Positions 33,399 through 45,973 of a stretch of DNA of 64,000 nucleotides are shown here, piece by piece. Each line of letters starts with the position of its first letter. Within the stretch, counting starts at the first letter, position 1. The notes below the pieces were generated by a model. That model worked only from the letters and a program-made list of their open reading frames with translations, did no database searches and was not told the DNA's origin. Made by a program: the position numbers and the translations under genes. Source of the stretch: Paraphysoderma sedebokerense (lineage: Eukaryota; Blastocladiomycota; Physodermatomycetes; Physodermatales; Physodermataceae); NCBI GenBank assembly GCA_025602915.1, contig JAHLJZ010000001.1, positions 744,001-808,000 of the forward strand. Direction: 5' to 3'.

Positions 33399-36069
33399 AT
33401 GACTCAGAAGGTAAGAGTGTTTGCGATGCCTCAGTTCAGTAATTTTGGCTTATTGAGGTATCTTAGCTGCTGCTTAGGCTATTACATTCGAGACGGTCAG
33501 GAATGAATTTTTACGTTGGATACGGATAAATCAAGTTATCCCGAAACCTCCACTTTGTCGGGTCTTTCCGATGATTCCAAGCAAGAGCGGTGACCCAGGA
33601 CCCTCCCTGCTGTTGACCGATTATGTCATAGGGGACGCTGCAGACCGGCTTTCCAGACAGATGAAAGCTCGGGCTTGGCACCTAGATACTCAACAGCGAA
33701 AGATCTTTGCTCTCGTCCAGTCTTTTGGGTCAGGGAAGACCAAAACAGTAATTGAATTAAGCAAGGAATTCTTGGTTGTGCCAATTCGCACACTAATGGT
33801 TAGAACGTTTCATATATTTACCGTATCTGGTTTCATCTTGCTGTCTAACATTTCCATAATCGAAAATACCATCCGTAAAAATGTAGGAGTTGGATAATTT
33901 TAAAAAGTTTAAGGTCGTCCTCCATTCTCCCTTCCTCAGCACTTTGTCGCACTTACAGTTTTCTTAGGGTAGAATCGATAAGAATTTTGCCCGCCTCCTT
34001 AAGTTCATCGAGAATACATCGTCGCCGTCCGAACAATACCGCCAGATTAAACAGTTTCACGAAAACAGTGTCGATTTATTAATGAAACTTATCTATGTTT
34101 ATGTCGATCTCACGTTGGACTTATATAAGGACTTTGGAAATTCTTCACGTAGCTTTGTGGAGGATCATCGAGTTCGTCGGCTTCTTGCCATATTTATCAT
34201 GCTTTCGTCCGACGTAGGTCACCCGTTTGGAGCCGTTTGGAAGAGATCGATATTACTCAAGTAAATCAACGCATTAGTAACACTGACTATCAAATTGTGG
34301 TAGCATTTGATGAGATCCATGACCTCATTTCCCATTGTCAGGGCTACTTCTTACATTCCGTCGATGTGGAATCACAGATCAATGCAAATTGCAGTGAATT
34401 CATTTTGGAATGGAGAAATGAACAAAAGGGTAAACCCAGTAAAAGGCGGTGCACAGATCTGTTTTATCTTCTGGGATGCACTATGGGTGGAATTCTGGGG
34501 GCTTCTTCGGCACCGTTTGCGATGGCAATGTTGTCCACAGATTTTCGGACTTGGGATGCTTTTGAATTTGCTCCCTCACCCTGGCAACGCGACGGCATGA
34601 TAGAAAAATTCTGCTCGCTAGCAACATGTACAGCTATCGACGTTGTTGAGTTGTTGCATCATTACTTCGAAATCAATGGGGAACTGGATAGCAGTGAGAG
34701 CTACATTAAGAATTGGGAAGGTTTGAGTTAAACTGTTTGTGAATGGGCCGCGTACATAGTCTCAATCATTTCTGACATAGGGCGGCCATTGTACGTTTTC
34801 GAAAAGTTTGTCAGGAAGCTGTGGGAGGAAGCTCTGTCGGCGGAAACTTTAACTGTCCCGAGACTCCGTGAAATCTCAGCAATTGCATATTCCAATGCAA
34901 AATATGATTGTGTGGAGAAAATTAAAAATAAGTACATAGTCAATTCCTCTGCTGATGATTGGACGAGTCGTCGCATTGTTTGCTTGCTTCGATATGCTCA
35001 AGTTCTTTGTGATAATCGCCTTCAACTCCACGAGGATTCAACCATAAAAGAGGTTGTCAGCGGAGGGTTTGCTCAATTGGAAGCAGATAGCAGCAACTCA
35101 TTTAGGATTGTTGATCCTCTTTTCCTGGATGCGTTGGAATCATGCTGTCGGAGCAAGGATGTTTCAGTCTACGAAGTCTTGAAGTACCTGGTTGATACAA
35201 ATCATTTTGTCCTGGACAGTGAAACTTCATCCAAAGGAACTGTCTTTGAACAGCTTGTGGCCTGTTTTCTTATAAAAGGTAGAAGTTTTCTACAGACATA
35301 CGGAGTTCGCATCAATGCTACTATAGCAAGGACGGTTGGAAATATTTCATTAGAGAACGAAAGAAAGCGGTTGCTTGGTGGAGATTATTACTACTTTCCC
35401 AGAACTAGGACTGGCCCTGATGGGTGGACAAAGGTATCGTTCGAAGATGTGTCTGATGGGACGTCATGGATCGGGATTCAATGCATGTGTTATAAGAAGA
35501 AACTATCATTTCCTGAGTTTAAGAAGGCTTTGTCGTCTTTGACTTTAACTCGAGTTTTTGGAGACAATTTCGTGGCTACAGTGCGAGAAAAGTCAAATCG
35601 TTATGTACGGATGGTGTTTTCGATATGTGGATTTGATGAGCACACTTGGTTCATGGTCACCGAATACAATATCGCTTATCCGAAGCAACCTATCATACTG
35701 TGTTCCGCCTACGAAATATCTCAACATGACGAAGCCGCATTATCCTTACTGGAGAAAGTACTTCGACGAATGAATGCTAATCACCCGGTCTCTCCTGATG
35801 TGACGAAATGGCGACTGAACGGGGACATTTTCATTGGTGATCAAAGGAGTTTTCTGCATCGAATAACCAAGAAAGAGAGGCTTAAGAGGTCTGACTTGGA
35901 AGGAATGTGTCGTCTTAGACAAATTTCGTGTTCAAAGATGACAAAAGAAAAGTTGGCATTAGCGTTATTTTCTCACTTGAAACAGTGGAACAATAACAAA
36001 TCAACGTATTTTGATGGATTGATAATTTATCCACCAATTCCCCAAAAGCGGTGCTTTGATGATAAGTAG
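33399..36069 (+). CDS. Crinkler-like (CR-type) P-loop NTPase and nuclease-fold protein, 776 aa
   Basis: Five exons (33399-33410, 33478-33798, 33968-34217, 34262-34720, 34781-36069) give a frame that closes exactly and looks whole. Residues about 85-94 are a P-loop (SFGSGKTKT), and VVAFDEIHDL is a Walker B. The later part has GRPLYVFEKFVRKLWEE, typical of CR proteins after the NTPase. A restriction-endonuclease-like domain follows: KGTVFEQLVACFLIKG, RTRTGPDGW and WIGIQCMCYKK. Near the end, LKRSDLEGMCRLRQISCSKM resembles a SAP-like DNA-binding helix pair. Crinkler and related CR effectors combine an NTPase with a nuclease and are common in chytrids and oomycetes. There is no signal peptide. The 44-base third intron is short and is the weakest join. 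Confidence 0.72.
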
Positions 36070-37190
36070 TACGGTATCAATTGGAGTATATAGAACGCAA
36101 ACAAAAGCACAGCTTTAGTGGTATAAAAGAATAGAGGAATACTATTCATGAGGCTGGAAATCTGAACGACAGTGATGCTTTTGTTGTTTGATATTTCCTA
36201 TGTAATAGATACATTTTCCGTTGGGTGGCCGTGCTGGCATGTTCTTCGCAATTTCGTCCAGAATAACGTTACTTCAGTCGGGGGATTCAGAGAATTCTAA
36301 GCCATATCCCATCTGTCCAAATATCAAAAATCACAGCGAGACATAGTTAAGTACCAAAAGACATAAAAAAAATCAAAATTATAAGAATTTCTTCGACTCC
36401 GTTGACCAACACCAAAGCACATTAACAGAAGCTCCGGCGATATATTGATATTGCGGCCATGGCAAACTCAAGCGAATCTTTTTTGATATTGCGCGTTCTC
36501 TTAATAGTAATAATTTACAGTTCATGAGAAGGTGACGTCGACTGCCGCAAGGGCTCAACGTTGAGTTAACTTTGGCTCATACTACTTAATCCTGGGCTGC
36601 TAAATCAAATTTACGGATTATGAGCGTGTTACGGCATATTCGAATAGCCTGTAAATGCTATTGCTGTTTGAACATAGAGAGATATACAAAAAAGTAATTT
36701 CGTGCGTAATAGCTCTTATAATCAAAAATACCAGGCCCTGAGTAGCAGCACCAGTCAAATTCAAGTATATTGTATTATTATCTCTGAGTATTAAATCAAA
36801 GTCCGATCATGGAGCTGGAATATATTAAAATGATACCTAAGTCAACAGATGCGATTCAAAATACTTATGCGCAATTTAAACCAAGCGCGCTGTCAGCAAA
36901 TGTGGTAGAATCGAGTTGTACTTAAATTCTTTCTCACCTATTGGGCAATTCACAGATTTTTATTTAACAGAATATCGAAAACTTTCAGTTGTAATACGAA
37001 ACGTCGAGCAAGTGAATGGCCGAACAAAATTTATTTAATGCATGTACAAAATCAGCATATGAATGAGCAGTAAATGAAAAGTAACAGGTAATCTATAGTC
37101 GCCATCAAACGTGTGATACTGAACCAAATTTGAACAATAGTCTTAAAGAAGTTGACTCTAAATTTCAAAGCAAATTGACTACTTGAATAT
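36070..37190. other. Long AT-rich intergenic region
   Basis: About 1.1 kb between convergent genes. No open frame with protein character, repeat or RNA was recognised. Confidence 0.5.
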
Positions 37191-37985
37191 TTAAGCTACA
37201 ATCGTTTGCTTTACGGTATGGCTGTCTTTATGTCGAGTTGGTGCAATATTAGAATGCAGAATATCTTTTGTCACGGAATCCGTAATATACAGAAAGCTAT
37301 CAAACGACAATAATATGGCGGTGTGATAACAAATTGCGGCGAACTGAAAGATAAAATTACCGACAGGGATATAACTCATGAAAAGGATTTGAATCACCAG
37401 CATCGTGGCCCAAGCGATGATACAGAAACCCAATTGTGCCCATTGTCTCTTATTGCGGAGTATAATTACCAAAAGAGTATTTTCAGCACGATTGTGTAGC
37501 AAGACTGTCAGGAATATGGCTGAAAATGCAATTTTGTTCACTGTAGTCATTGCTACATTAATAAAGATTCCTGTAAGAAAAATTTCTGGTCCTCCAACGA
37601 CCTGAATCCAGGCACCTATAGCGAAGAGGTTGGACAAGATAACTTTCGCTATCATTTGAAACGACGAAGATGTCTTTTGATAGATACGGAGAAGTGGGGA
37701 TACTCTTTCAAGGAGAATCGCGAAGTGACACACCGTTATGATACAATTCAGAAGAGGCGCTACCCATAACGGAAGAGGAAAGTGAACATAGTCAATCCAC
37801 ATGATTACGGAGAATGCAATATAGGTGAGACACCCAAGAGAGACAGATAAAAATATGACTGGATTCTTTCGGAACTTGTGAAGGGTTGGATGCATCAGAG
37901 TTCGAATGCTCAATGTAATGGCCACGGCCAGAAAGACCCCCCAAATGGCGGCTCTTTCGACAAGCGAACTTGGACAGGTCGACAT
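37191..37985 (-). CDS. Seven-helix membrane protein of unknown family (264 aa)
   Basis: A single exon with about seven hydrophobic segments, among them AAIWGVFLAVAITLSIRTL, VIFLSVSLGCLTYIAFSVIM, VAPLLNCIITVCHFAILLE, VILSNLFAIGAWIQVVGGPE, KIAFSAIFLTVLLH, WAQLGFCIIAWATMLVIQIL and FIFQFAAICYHTAILLSFDS. The C-terminal tail is short, polar and rich in His/Lys. It lacks the class A motifs of the receptor at 14-15 kb (no DRY, no NPxxY). It may be an orphan receptor-like protein typical of lineage-specific chytrid families, or a transporter. Function unknown. Confidence 0.6.
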   Translation of the reverse strand: MSTCPSSLVERAAIWGVFLAVAITLSIRTLMHPTLHKFRKNPVIFLSVSLGCLTYIAFSVIMWIDYVHFPLPLWVAPLLNCIITVCHFAILLERVSPLLRIYQKTSSSFQMIAKVILSNLFAIGAWIQVVGGPEIFLTGIFINVAMTTVNKIAFSAIFLTVLLHNRAENTLLVIILRNKRQWAQLGFCIIAWATMLVIQILFMSYIPVGNFIFQFAAICYHTAILLSFDSFLYITDSVTKDILHSNIAPTRHKDSHTVKQTIVA

Positions 37986-38122
37986 CTTAGATTTTACGGA
38001 CTTTCAGGGAAGTAAAACCAGACTAATGCTAAATAATGAATGAAGTGTGCTTTTTTTAGAGCAGTGACTCGGCACTTTATAACCGCTATAGCTGCCACAA
38101 CGAATGCTGATTCCCTGCCCCT

Positions 38123-38490
38123 TGCCCCTGGTAATTATTGAAGATTCTGCGTTGTCCACAGTCCACTATTCGTGTCCTTTTGTTGACATATATTCAATAT
38201 TATTCAATTCAGGGGCTTCGAAAGGCCCAGAATCCAAAGAGAAAAAGCAGTGAAGGAGCTGTTATTCAACATGACAGTACATTAATCACAATTGACCACG
38301 AGAGAACTGGAAGCCGAAATTGCCCCTCATAATTATTGAAGATTCGCGTTGTCCACTATCGTGTCCTTTTGTTGACATATATTCAATTCAGGGGGCTTCG
38401 AAAGGCCTGAGAAGGAGCTGGTCGATGACTCGATTGATGTCATTCAGCATAACAGCCCCAACCACAATTGACAACGAGAGAAGCCGAAAT
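38123..38490. repeat. Imperfect tandem direct repeat, two units (about 198 and 170 bp)
   Basis: Unit 1 (38123-38320) and unit 2 (38321-38490) both run from TGCCCC and AATTATTGAAGATT, through GTGTCCTTTTGTTGACATAT and GGGGCTTCGAAAGGCC, to AAGCCGAAAT. They differ by small indels, mostly 3-20 bases. The repeats lie in the promoter side of PI31 and the 7TM gene. Short open frames over them differ between copies, so the repeat is probably non-coding. Confidence 0.8.
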
Positions 38491-38802
38491 CGCAACAATA
38501 AACCACGTCCGGAGATAGGAGCAGATAGCAGAAACCTTTCAAGTTTGACAGAAAATATTCTTTGAAAGAAGATATTCTTCCTCCAGAGGAATCGGTGGCA
38601 GTCGAGTTCACGTTCTTTGCAGTTTAAAGCATTGATTAGAGGTTTTGAATTGGGAAGAACTAGAAATGTAGTTCAATCGTGATTAATGATTCGCTACGGA
38701 CGGCAACCGATGATGTCAGGCGCTCCGCCGCAAGTTCAACCCAGGACTTTCAACCAATTCTACTTCATTCGTGTCCACAGCATCAATAGATTACATACTC
38801 AA

Positions 38803-40355
38803 ATGTCGTCCAATCCATTGTCCAAATCCTCACTCCTCAAAATTCTGCAGACAGTTTTGAACAATACATCATCTGGATCCAATGAATCTCCGCAATTTGT
38901 GATTAAAAGTGGCGGAGAAGCGATTGCAGCTTTCCTCCATTCCGAGATGATAGCAGTTGGCTTCCGCCTTGTGGGCCTGGGGGAAGAAGGAAGAGTTGGT
39001 ATGTTTTGACTTTTTTGCTTACTTTACCTTCATTGTGCAAGCTACTTATCCTTGTAATTGGGTGCACCAATCTGGTTGCTGTGCATAACTATCAGATGAT
39101 TCCGGCACAGCAGCCACCGAGGTCAAAGCACTACCAACCGAATGGAACAGGGCTACGGGAATGTACGCTTTTCGATATAAGCATACCCAATCATCCTTAA
39201 CTTTCCTGATAAAGTGTGTGACGATGGCGAACAAATTGCAAGTCCATGGGATGGGGATTGAAGTAATATCTTTCCCTGCCGGAGAATAATTTATCGTTCC
39301 AATCGCTGTTTCTGACTTCATTCATGTTCTTTTAGGATGGTAAAATTAATCATCTTGAATTGAACATATCAGATTTTGTTGCATCATCCATTTCCTTTCC
39401 GTACACCATTTCCAATCCACACGAACCGTCGCGGTTTGAGGCCATATTCAACCAATCGAGAATTGAAGAACTTGTCAATTCTTTCAAAATCAACATCATT
39501 CAGAAGTTAATACCCGGATTAGGGAAAGAGGGGTACGAAGAGTCAAGGTATGGTGTTATTTACGCATTAGTTACCAATATCATTTTAAACCTAATCGTAT
39601 TTGTGGTCAGGGATCGAACGGATACCCAAAGTCAAACCTCCCGTACTCAAGAGCGGCGGGAGCCGCCAAGGATGCCAATTGGTGACCCTTACTATGGAGA
39701 ACCGTACACATCAGGTGTGCCTGGGCCGTAAGTCAATCTGCCGTTTCTGTTTCCTTATTTATTACTCAACCCCGTGTATTCCAGGCCAAACCCATTTAGC
39801 ATAGGCCGATCAGACTTGGATCCATTGGGAGGAATGCCCATGCTGGGACCAACCCCATTTGGAGGTCCGTCGACTGGTTGGGGTGGCTTAGGCCCTGAAG
39901 GACCTCGTTTTGGCTCATTTGGAAGCGACATGGAGAGCGGTGGGATGTATGTTGGTCCTGGACACCCGATGTTTGGTAACGTCCGGCCCGACAGAGGTGC
40001 TTATGGTGGCGGGATTCCAGCTGGTCCCGGTCGAGGAGTTTTACCAAGGTCAGAGGACTACCTAATTAAAGATATCGGATTACAAGCTGATCTGTTTATT
40101 AATAGAGGTGCCGTCCCTCCTGGTGCCCGATTCGATCCAATAACGCCACTACCTCCAAATCCTGCCCCACTTCCTGGGCAACCTCGTAGACCTGGTGGGA
40201 ATGGGTTCAGAAGGTGAGTTCACTTGTTGCATCTGACGAAGGTATAATCATTAATAACATGTGTTAACCATATTTCCATGTTTTTCAGTGGCGAACCTGA
40301 TCCTGACGCACTACCACCACCAGGACTCGGCGGTTATAATGATATGTTTATGTAA
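38803..40355 (+). CDS. PSMF1: Proteasome regulator PI31 (PSMF1), 411 aa
   Basis: Five exons (38803-38998, 39111-39262, 39336-39727, 39785-40213, 40289-40355). An upstream in-frame ATG at 38686 would add 39 residues that do not look conserved; MSSNPLSKSSLLKIL is the better start. The N-terminal FP domain has GGEAIAAFLHSEMIAVGFRL and EWNRATGMYAFRYKH. A Pro/Gly/Arg-rich half follows with SDLDPLGG, GAVPPGARFDPI and the C-terminal DALPPPGLGGYNDMFM, which match PI31 closely. PI31 binds the 20S proteasome through this flexible tail and the FP domain; it helps transport and assemble proteasomes. A Leu/Ile-rich segment at the end of the FP domain (IYALVTNIILNLIVFVV) is unusually hydrophobic. Confidence 0.9.
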
Positions 40356-40588
40356 ATTGTTACCCGCGTAAAACCGTTGCTTCTCACCGGTAAGGAAGTT
40401 CTGCCCATTAGTTGTTTGACGTTGCATCGCATATGGGTTATCAGAGGAGGAAAACATTTGTATTATAGTATATCCATTATTCAGTAGGTTGCAAGCAAAT
40501 CTAAAAGTTGAGTTATGGCATCTCGTTAGATATTAAATACATTTGATACATTTGCATTCAAACTCTTTCATTACATGATTATCAATGG

Positions 40589-42890
40589 TTAGAATTTGAA
40601 GCTTTTCAGTGGATCGTTCCTTCTCTTTTTGTTGCTTCCTGCACCATGTGCATTACTCCCATTTCCTCCGCGTTTTCTTTTCCATTTATTTGCCGTATCT
40701 TTATGAAATTTTATCATGCCCAAATTCTCACCTTGGACATTTCCATTGGCATTAGCATTCCCCTTTGGCAGCAGATATGACGGCGTAACTTTCAGATGCG
40801 GTTGAATCCTTGTGACTGCGAGAGGCTTGTCGTGCCGTAAGAAAGCGAGATCTTTCGGGTTATCTTCAAAGTGAGACTAGAAATAGATCGCAGAAACGGT
40901 TAATAAATAATTCCTTTTTTGGCAATGAAACTAAGGCAATCGACGAGATAGATTTCAACACACTTTCAGCTTTTGAGAGTTCAACATTTCTTGCTTGATT
41001 TCCTTGATCCTAGCTTCACGTATGGCAGTCTTCGTCACTGCCCGTAATGCGTCTTCCATTCTATATCGAAAGGCGTTCACTTGTTTCATGTCGAAATGAA
41101 ACGGTTGAATGGTAGTATTGTTTGCTATAATGTGTTATAACACACGAGTTAATATAAAGATTCAACAAATATTAAGCCCTGGAATTCCAAGAATATCGCA
41201 CGACATAGGAACCACCCAAAATTTTAAACCAACAAACCTTCTTGTCGCTTTTTGACCCGTTCAAAAACGAAGAGTTCACTCTCAGCCCCAACCCGTTTCG
41301 GTAAGTCCAACACTTTAGCTTTTTCATCAGTCAATACAAATGATATACTCATTCCTTTTTTACCGCCTCTGGCAGTACGTCCAATTCGATGTGTGTAGGA
41401 ACGTATTGTAGTAGGGAAGTCAAAGTTTACGACCGCCGTGACATGATGGAAATCGATGCCTCGAGATATACCATATTCTGAATCTTTCGGTTGGGTTCGC
41501 CTCCTTTTATTCGATTTCTTCGAAGAAGTACTTGTAGATTCGTCGGATTCCTTCGGATGTTCAAGTATTGCCGTCTTCGACTGTTGCTGTGACGTTTCAG
41601 AATCGGACTCAAACCCATCCAGCTCTGCTTCAATTTCATTTATCTCTTCATCACTCTGTTCTTCAGCATAATCATTATCATCTTCTTCCGTTATGCCGAC
41701 GGTCTCTTCGTCGTCTTCGACTACGGTGCTATTCGCTTCAGGTACTTGCAAACTATCGTCGGTCCCCATCTCTTCAGCTGTGCCACTTTTGACCTCCTCA
41801 TCTCCAACTTCATCTGTGGCGATTAATATATCATAAAGACCTTTGTTGAAATCTCTCACGATGTGTACCCGTGAATTCACTGGAAGCTCTGAGTTGAGCA
41901 CGCAGCTTTTGATTCCAAACTGCTCCAGAAAAAGCTTCATCCTATAACATCTTTCAATATTATTGACGAAGATGATAAGCTTTCCTTTGATTAATTTCAA
42001 TTTCAGTATAAAATAAATTGATAAAAATTTCTCCTGATCGGCCGATACTTTTATGACATATTGAGTCAACTGAGAACTTGTTTCGGATGATTCTTCCAAC
42101 TGAAGGACGACGGGATTCTTCAACACAAGCTGCTTCAGAGTAGCCACGTCTTCGTTCAGCGTGGCGGACATAAGATATGTTTGAAATGTTCTGGGGAGGC
42201 GAGAAATAATTTTGTGAAGATCTTCGTCATAACCGTAAGATAGAACGAGATCGGCTTCGTCAATCACAAGAGTGGTCAAGGTGTCTTGTAAATGAAGATT
42301 CCCGGATTCAATGTGTGACAAAAGACGGCTCGGAGTTGATACTATGACATCAGGTTTGGCGTCTAAGAAAGGTCTATACATTTTAAGAAAGTTGGCGGGG
42401 TTAGATAACACCTGAGCAGCCCTTCAACGAAACATCAACTTACTTTTGCTGACCAATGGGTACATCCCCCGCTAGATTGACAGAAGAGATTTCTTTTGAG
42501 CAATACATTGTGAGATCCTTCAAAAATTTGTGAACTTGTTCAGCTAATTCTCTTGTTGGGACTAACATCACTGCTCTAGTGGCAGCATATTCAGATGTCG
42601 AAGGGTCTAACGCCTAAAATAAAAGAAAACTGTTGGCTCACGGTCAAAGTTGACGTAAGTTCAAAAACCATACTGACCTCCTTATTAATAAGGATTTTCT
42701 GAACTGTTGGTATGCAGTAGGAAGCAGTCTTTCCTGTCCCAGTCCTTGCTCTCGCGAGAATGTCTTTGCCTTCAAGTCCAAGAGGAATAGTTTTCTGTTG
42801 GACAAGAGTTGGAGTCTGATATTCGAGCTTTGCAATGGCTCTCAAGATCCTGGGGTCGAGATCGAAATCGGCGAAAGATACCGCTGTCAT
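40589..42890 (-). CDS. DBP9: DEAD-box RNA helicase DBP9 (DDX56)
   Basis: The start is [19 protein letters not shown] at 42890. The Q motif reads [14 protein letters not shown], then [10 protein letters not shown] (motif I), [12 protein letters not shown] (Ia), [16 protein letters not shown] (II) and LMSATL (III). The second RecA domain has [13 protein letters not shown], then a 120-residue acidic insert ([20 protein letters not shown]) before [20 protein letters not shown] and [15 protein letters not shown] (motif VI). The insert sits where Dbp9/DDX56 proteins carry extra acidic sequence. A Lys/Arg/Asn-rich tail ends at 40589. DBP9 acts in 60S ribosome assembly in the nucleolus. Its start codon is 159 bp from that of NELF-A. 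Confidence 0.92.
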
Positions 42891-43049
42891 TATGGTCGAA
42901 TAGTGAATGAAAGTCTGGATCTGCGATGTCGGAATTCCGTATTAATTTTGTTGACGGAATCACGTGACCGTTGTTATGATTAATCGCCTCATCCATTACC
43001 ACTGCTTCAGACGTGCAATCCAATATCAAAAAGTGCATCATCGGCCGAA

Positions 43050-45501
43050 ATGGAAAACCCAGCTCCTTTGCCGTCAGCAGAATCTGCTGATACGGAAATT
43101 GCTGATGGGTTGACTCATCCCCTTCCTCCGCCTCAGCTTCCGATACTCGCTCAACACTTGCAACCGCCTCCTGAACCTTGGACGTCTTGGAAATTATCTC
43201 AACACTTATACAAAGACGGGCTATTACATGTATTGACAGAGTGGACCAATCTGGAAGTTTCCGCCAAATTATCGTTATTATTTAGCTTTATTGGACTTAG
43301 TAAACGGGCAAGAGAAGATGTGAAAGCAGAATTGGAGAAGGTACGTTTCTCCAGACTCGACGACAGAAACCGGCTTTGGCAATGGATTGACTTGTGAACA
43401 TGTCATCAGATAATATTGGTTGCAGAAAAAGACATTGACGAATGGGTTAATACGATAGCATATATATTCAAAGAGTTTCCAGAGACTGGAGTCTCTAGCA
43501 CTAGTCTAATTAACCATTCAGATCACTTTAAGCAGGCACTGGACAGGTTAAAGAATTGCTGTAGGTTTCAAGCTTTTTTAGTAATTGATTTAGCAATGAG
43601 AATTCACAATTGTTTTAGTCGAGTCGACAGCATATCCATATTATCCATTGGAATATCAGTATCTGTGCAAACCAATTCTACAAATGTACTTAGGAAACGA
43701 CATCAATCAGATCTCAAATGATAATTTGGGATTCAAACCTAAATCTTCTATCGAGGATATAAGAAGCCAGAGACTTCAATTGATGCGTGATTTCAAGCAG
43801 AAAGGTATATCATCAGCGGACGACAGACGTCCCAGCATAGGGTCTAGCGGAGCCGGTCGTTCGAAAAATCAGCCGAGTTTTTTGAGAAAGAGAAAACCGG
43901 GGTCCTTGAACATGAGTACCCGTATGTTTTCAATTCAAACTTCAAATTAATATCCGTGGAGCGAGACCTGATTTGCTTTTGTAGTCCCCCCGCCGAACAA
44001 TATTCTTCGATCCCCTCAGTCGGCTGGTGGATTATTGGCATCTCCAGTTGGCGGAAGAATAGGATTTCGAACTAATAGAATGCAACAATTAACTGCGGAA
44101 GAAGGCACGAAAATGCTTCAGCAGTCGATGCAAGAAGTCGAAAAGGCTAAGCAGTTGCAAGCTGAAGAGGCCAAAGCAGAACAGGAGCGCAAGAGAAAAG
44201 AGGCAGAAGAAAAAAGGCGCAAGAAAGAAGAGGAACGTGAAGCTGCTCGTAGAGAGAAATTTGAGGCTAAAGAGCGTGCTAGGCTGGAGAAGGAAAGATT
44301 GAGATTGGAGAAGGAGGCAGAAAAAGATGACGAACCTCTGAAAAAGCGACAGAAAACAGATGAAGTCTCATTCGGCAGTATGTCGAAAGTTATTTTCCCG
44401 TTTCGCCTACTTATTTATTTATTCTTCATTTATTAGATCACCAACATCAAATTGAGAACGAGTCATTCGTTTCCCCTGAGACTCAGTATAATGGACATAT
44501 TCCTCCGCACTTACCAAACCCCAGTTCGACAATTCACAACCCAACATATCCGCATGGAAACATCATCAACCCTGCTTTCTTGCAAAATCAACCATTGGCA
44601 ACCCATACGGGCGTGATGCCACCGGATTTTCGTGAATCGCGGATGTCAATGCAATCCGGTTACCCGTTTTCTAATACATCTCACTCAGAAATGCCACCTG
44701 CAAATATGACTATGTCACCGGCCTTAATGTCGATTAATCGAAATCATATATCTCCGAATGAAACATATCACGACCATGATCCGAATCGGTTGCCTTCACT
44801 TCATTATCAACCGCAAGTTGCAAATGATGGGCGACAAAGCCAATCCATTGTAAATTCATCGGAATCTTTTCAACAACCCTTCGTCAATCATGCTCAAAGT
44901 CAGTCGAATTTACCCACTCCATTTATGCCAGCTCCAATTCAACATTCTTCAAATTATCCAGCTCCAACTCAAGATTCATATTTTCCGCCGCAACCGCAAT
45001 TTCACCAGCAGTCTATCTCTCAAACCCCATCTCCCGTCAAATCGTTTGCAGAATCTCATTCTCATAGTCATATCCCAAACGTTGGATCATTACCAGTCCA
45101 AGACAGTTCATCCATGGGACATACATACCCAGCTGACCAGGCGCCGGAAGCTCCCCAAGTGGACGAGGACACCATTCGCAAAGTGTTTGAACAATGTAAT
45201 GCGCTGAATGAAGCGGACAAGAAACTAATTTATGACTTTGTGACAGGTGTTAACCGTGGTACGTTTCACATTTAATCCTCAATTTTCCTAAAAGTTGTGG
45301 ACAGAATCATACTGACCCTTATGCGCAGTCAATCCAAATCCGTCAGTTGAGAAACTTCAATTCGTCATGAACGAAACCAAATCATTTGATGAATCTAGGA
45401 ATCGGGAAATCATTGAAACAATTGTATTTGAAGCGAATTACTCAGACTTTACTTGGCGAAAAGTGAAAAAGAAAAGAGCAGTTAAAGTGAAAGCTGGGTG
45501 A
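43050..45501 (+). CDS. NELFA: Negative elongation factor A (NELF-A) homolog
   Basis: Six exons. N-terminal: LEVSAKLSLLFSFIGLSKRA and REDVKAELEKI, then VAEKDIDEWVNTIAYIFKEF and PLEYQYLCKPILQMY, matching the helical N-terminal domain of NELF-A (human has PLECQYLNK). A Lys/Glu/Arg coiled coil and a Gln/Pro/Ser-rich linker (about 250 residues) follow. The C-terminal domain reads DEDTIRKVFEQCNALNEADK and KLIYDFVTGVNR, then QFVMNETKSFDE and IVFEANYSDFTWRKVKKKRA, matching NELF-A in length and spacing. NELF with DSIF pauses RNA polymerase II near promoters in animals. The gene converges on COPE and is divergent with DBP9. Confidence 0.82.
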
Positions 45502-45973
45502 ATAGTTTGGAGGCATTTATTTTGGCATTTGGGAACTATGATTGTTGGGGATATTGTGGAGCTCTTATTCTACGGGATTATCAATGTACAATAGTTGCAA
45601 ATATATACCCTTATTGCACCATCGCGCCAATTTAATACCGTAATTTCAGACTGAGAAATGGCTTCAGGGTTATGTCTATCTTTCGCTTCTGCGTGAATGC
45701 GCATATATTGCAGAAAAATCAATGTCATTGCGAGATATATTTCAAAAACTACGGTGCACGCGACTATATAAAGTGAGTCCAATGCATGATATTTCCTTAT
45801 TAAAACCCACAATACATAAAAGTACGACACAAGGTATCTATTTCCAAATGCAAATCTACTTCAGTGTAGAAATCGTCCTGCCCTCTTGCAGTATTACAAG
45901 TACTGAATCAAAATTAGTATATAGATTCATTGCACTGTAATATAAACTTATCTACATCCTATCATTCGAAATT
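45502..45973. other. Convergent 3' region between NELFA and COPE
   Basis: About 470 bases, AT-rich. No gene was recognised. Confidence 0.5.
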
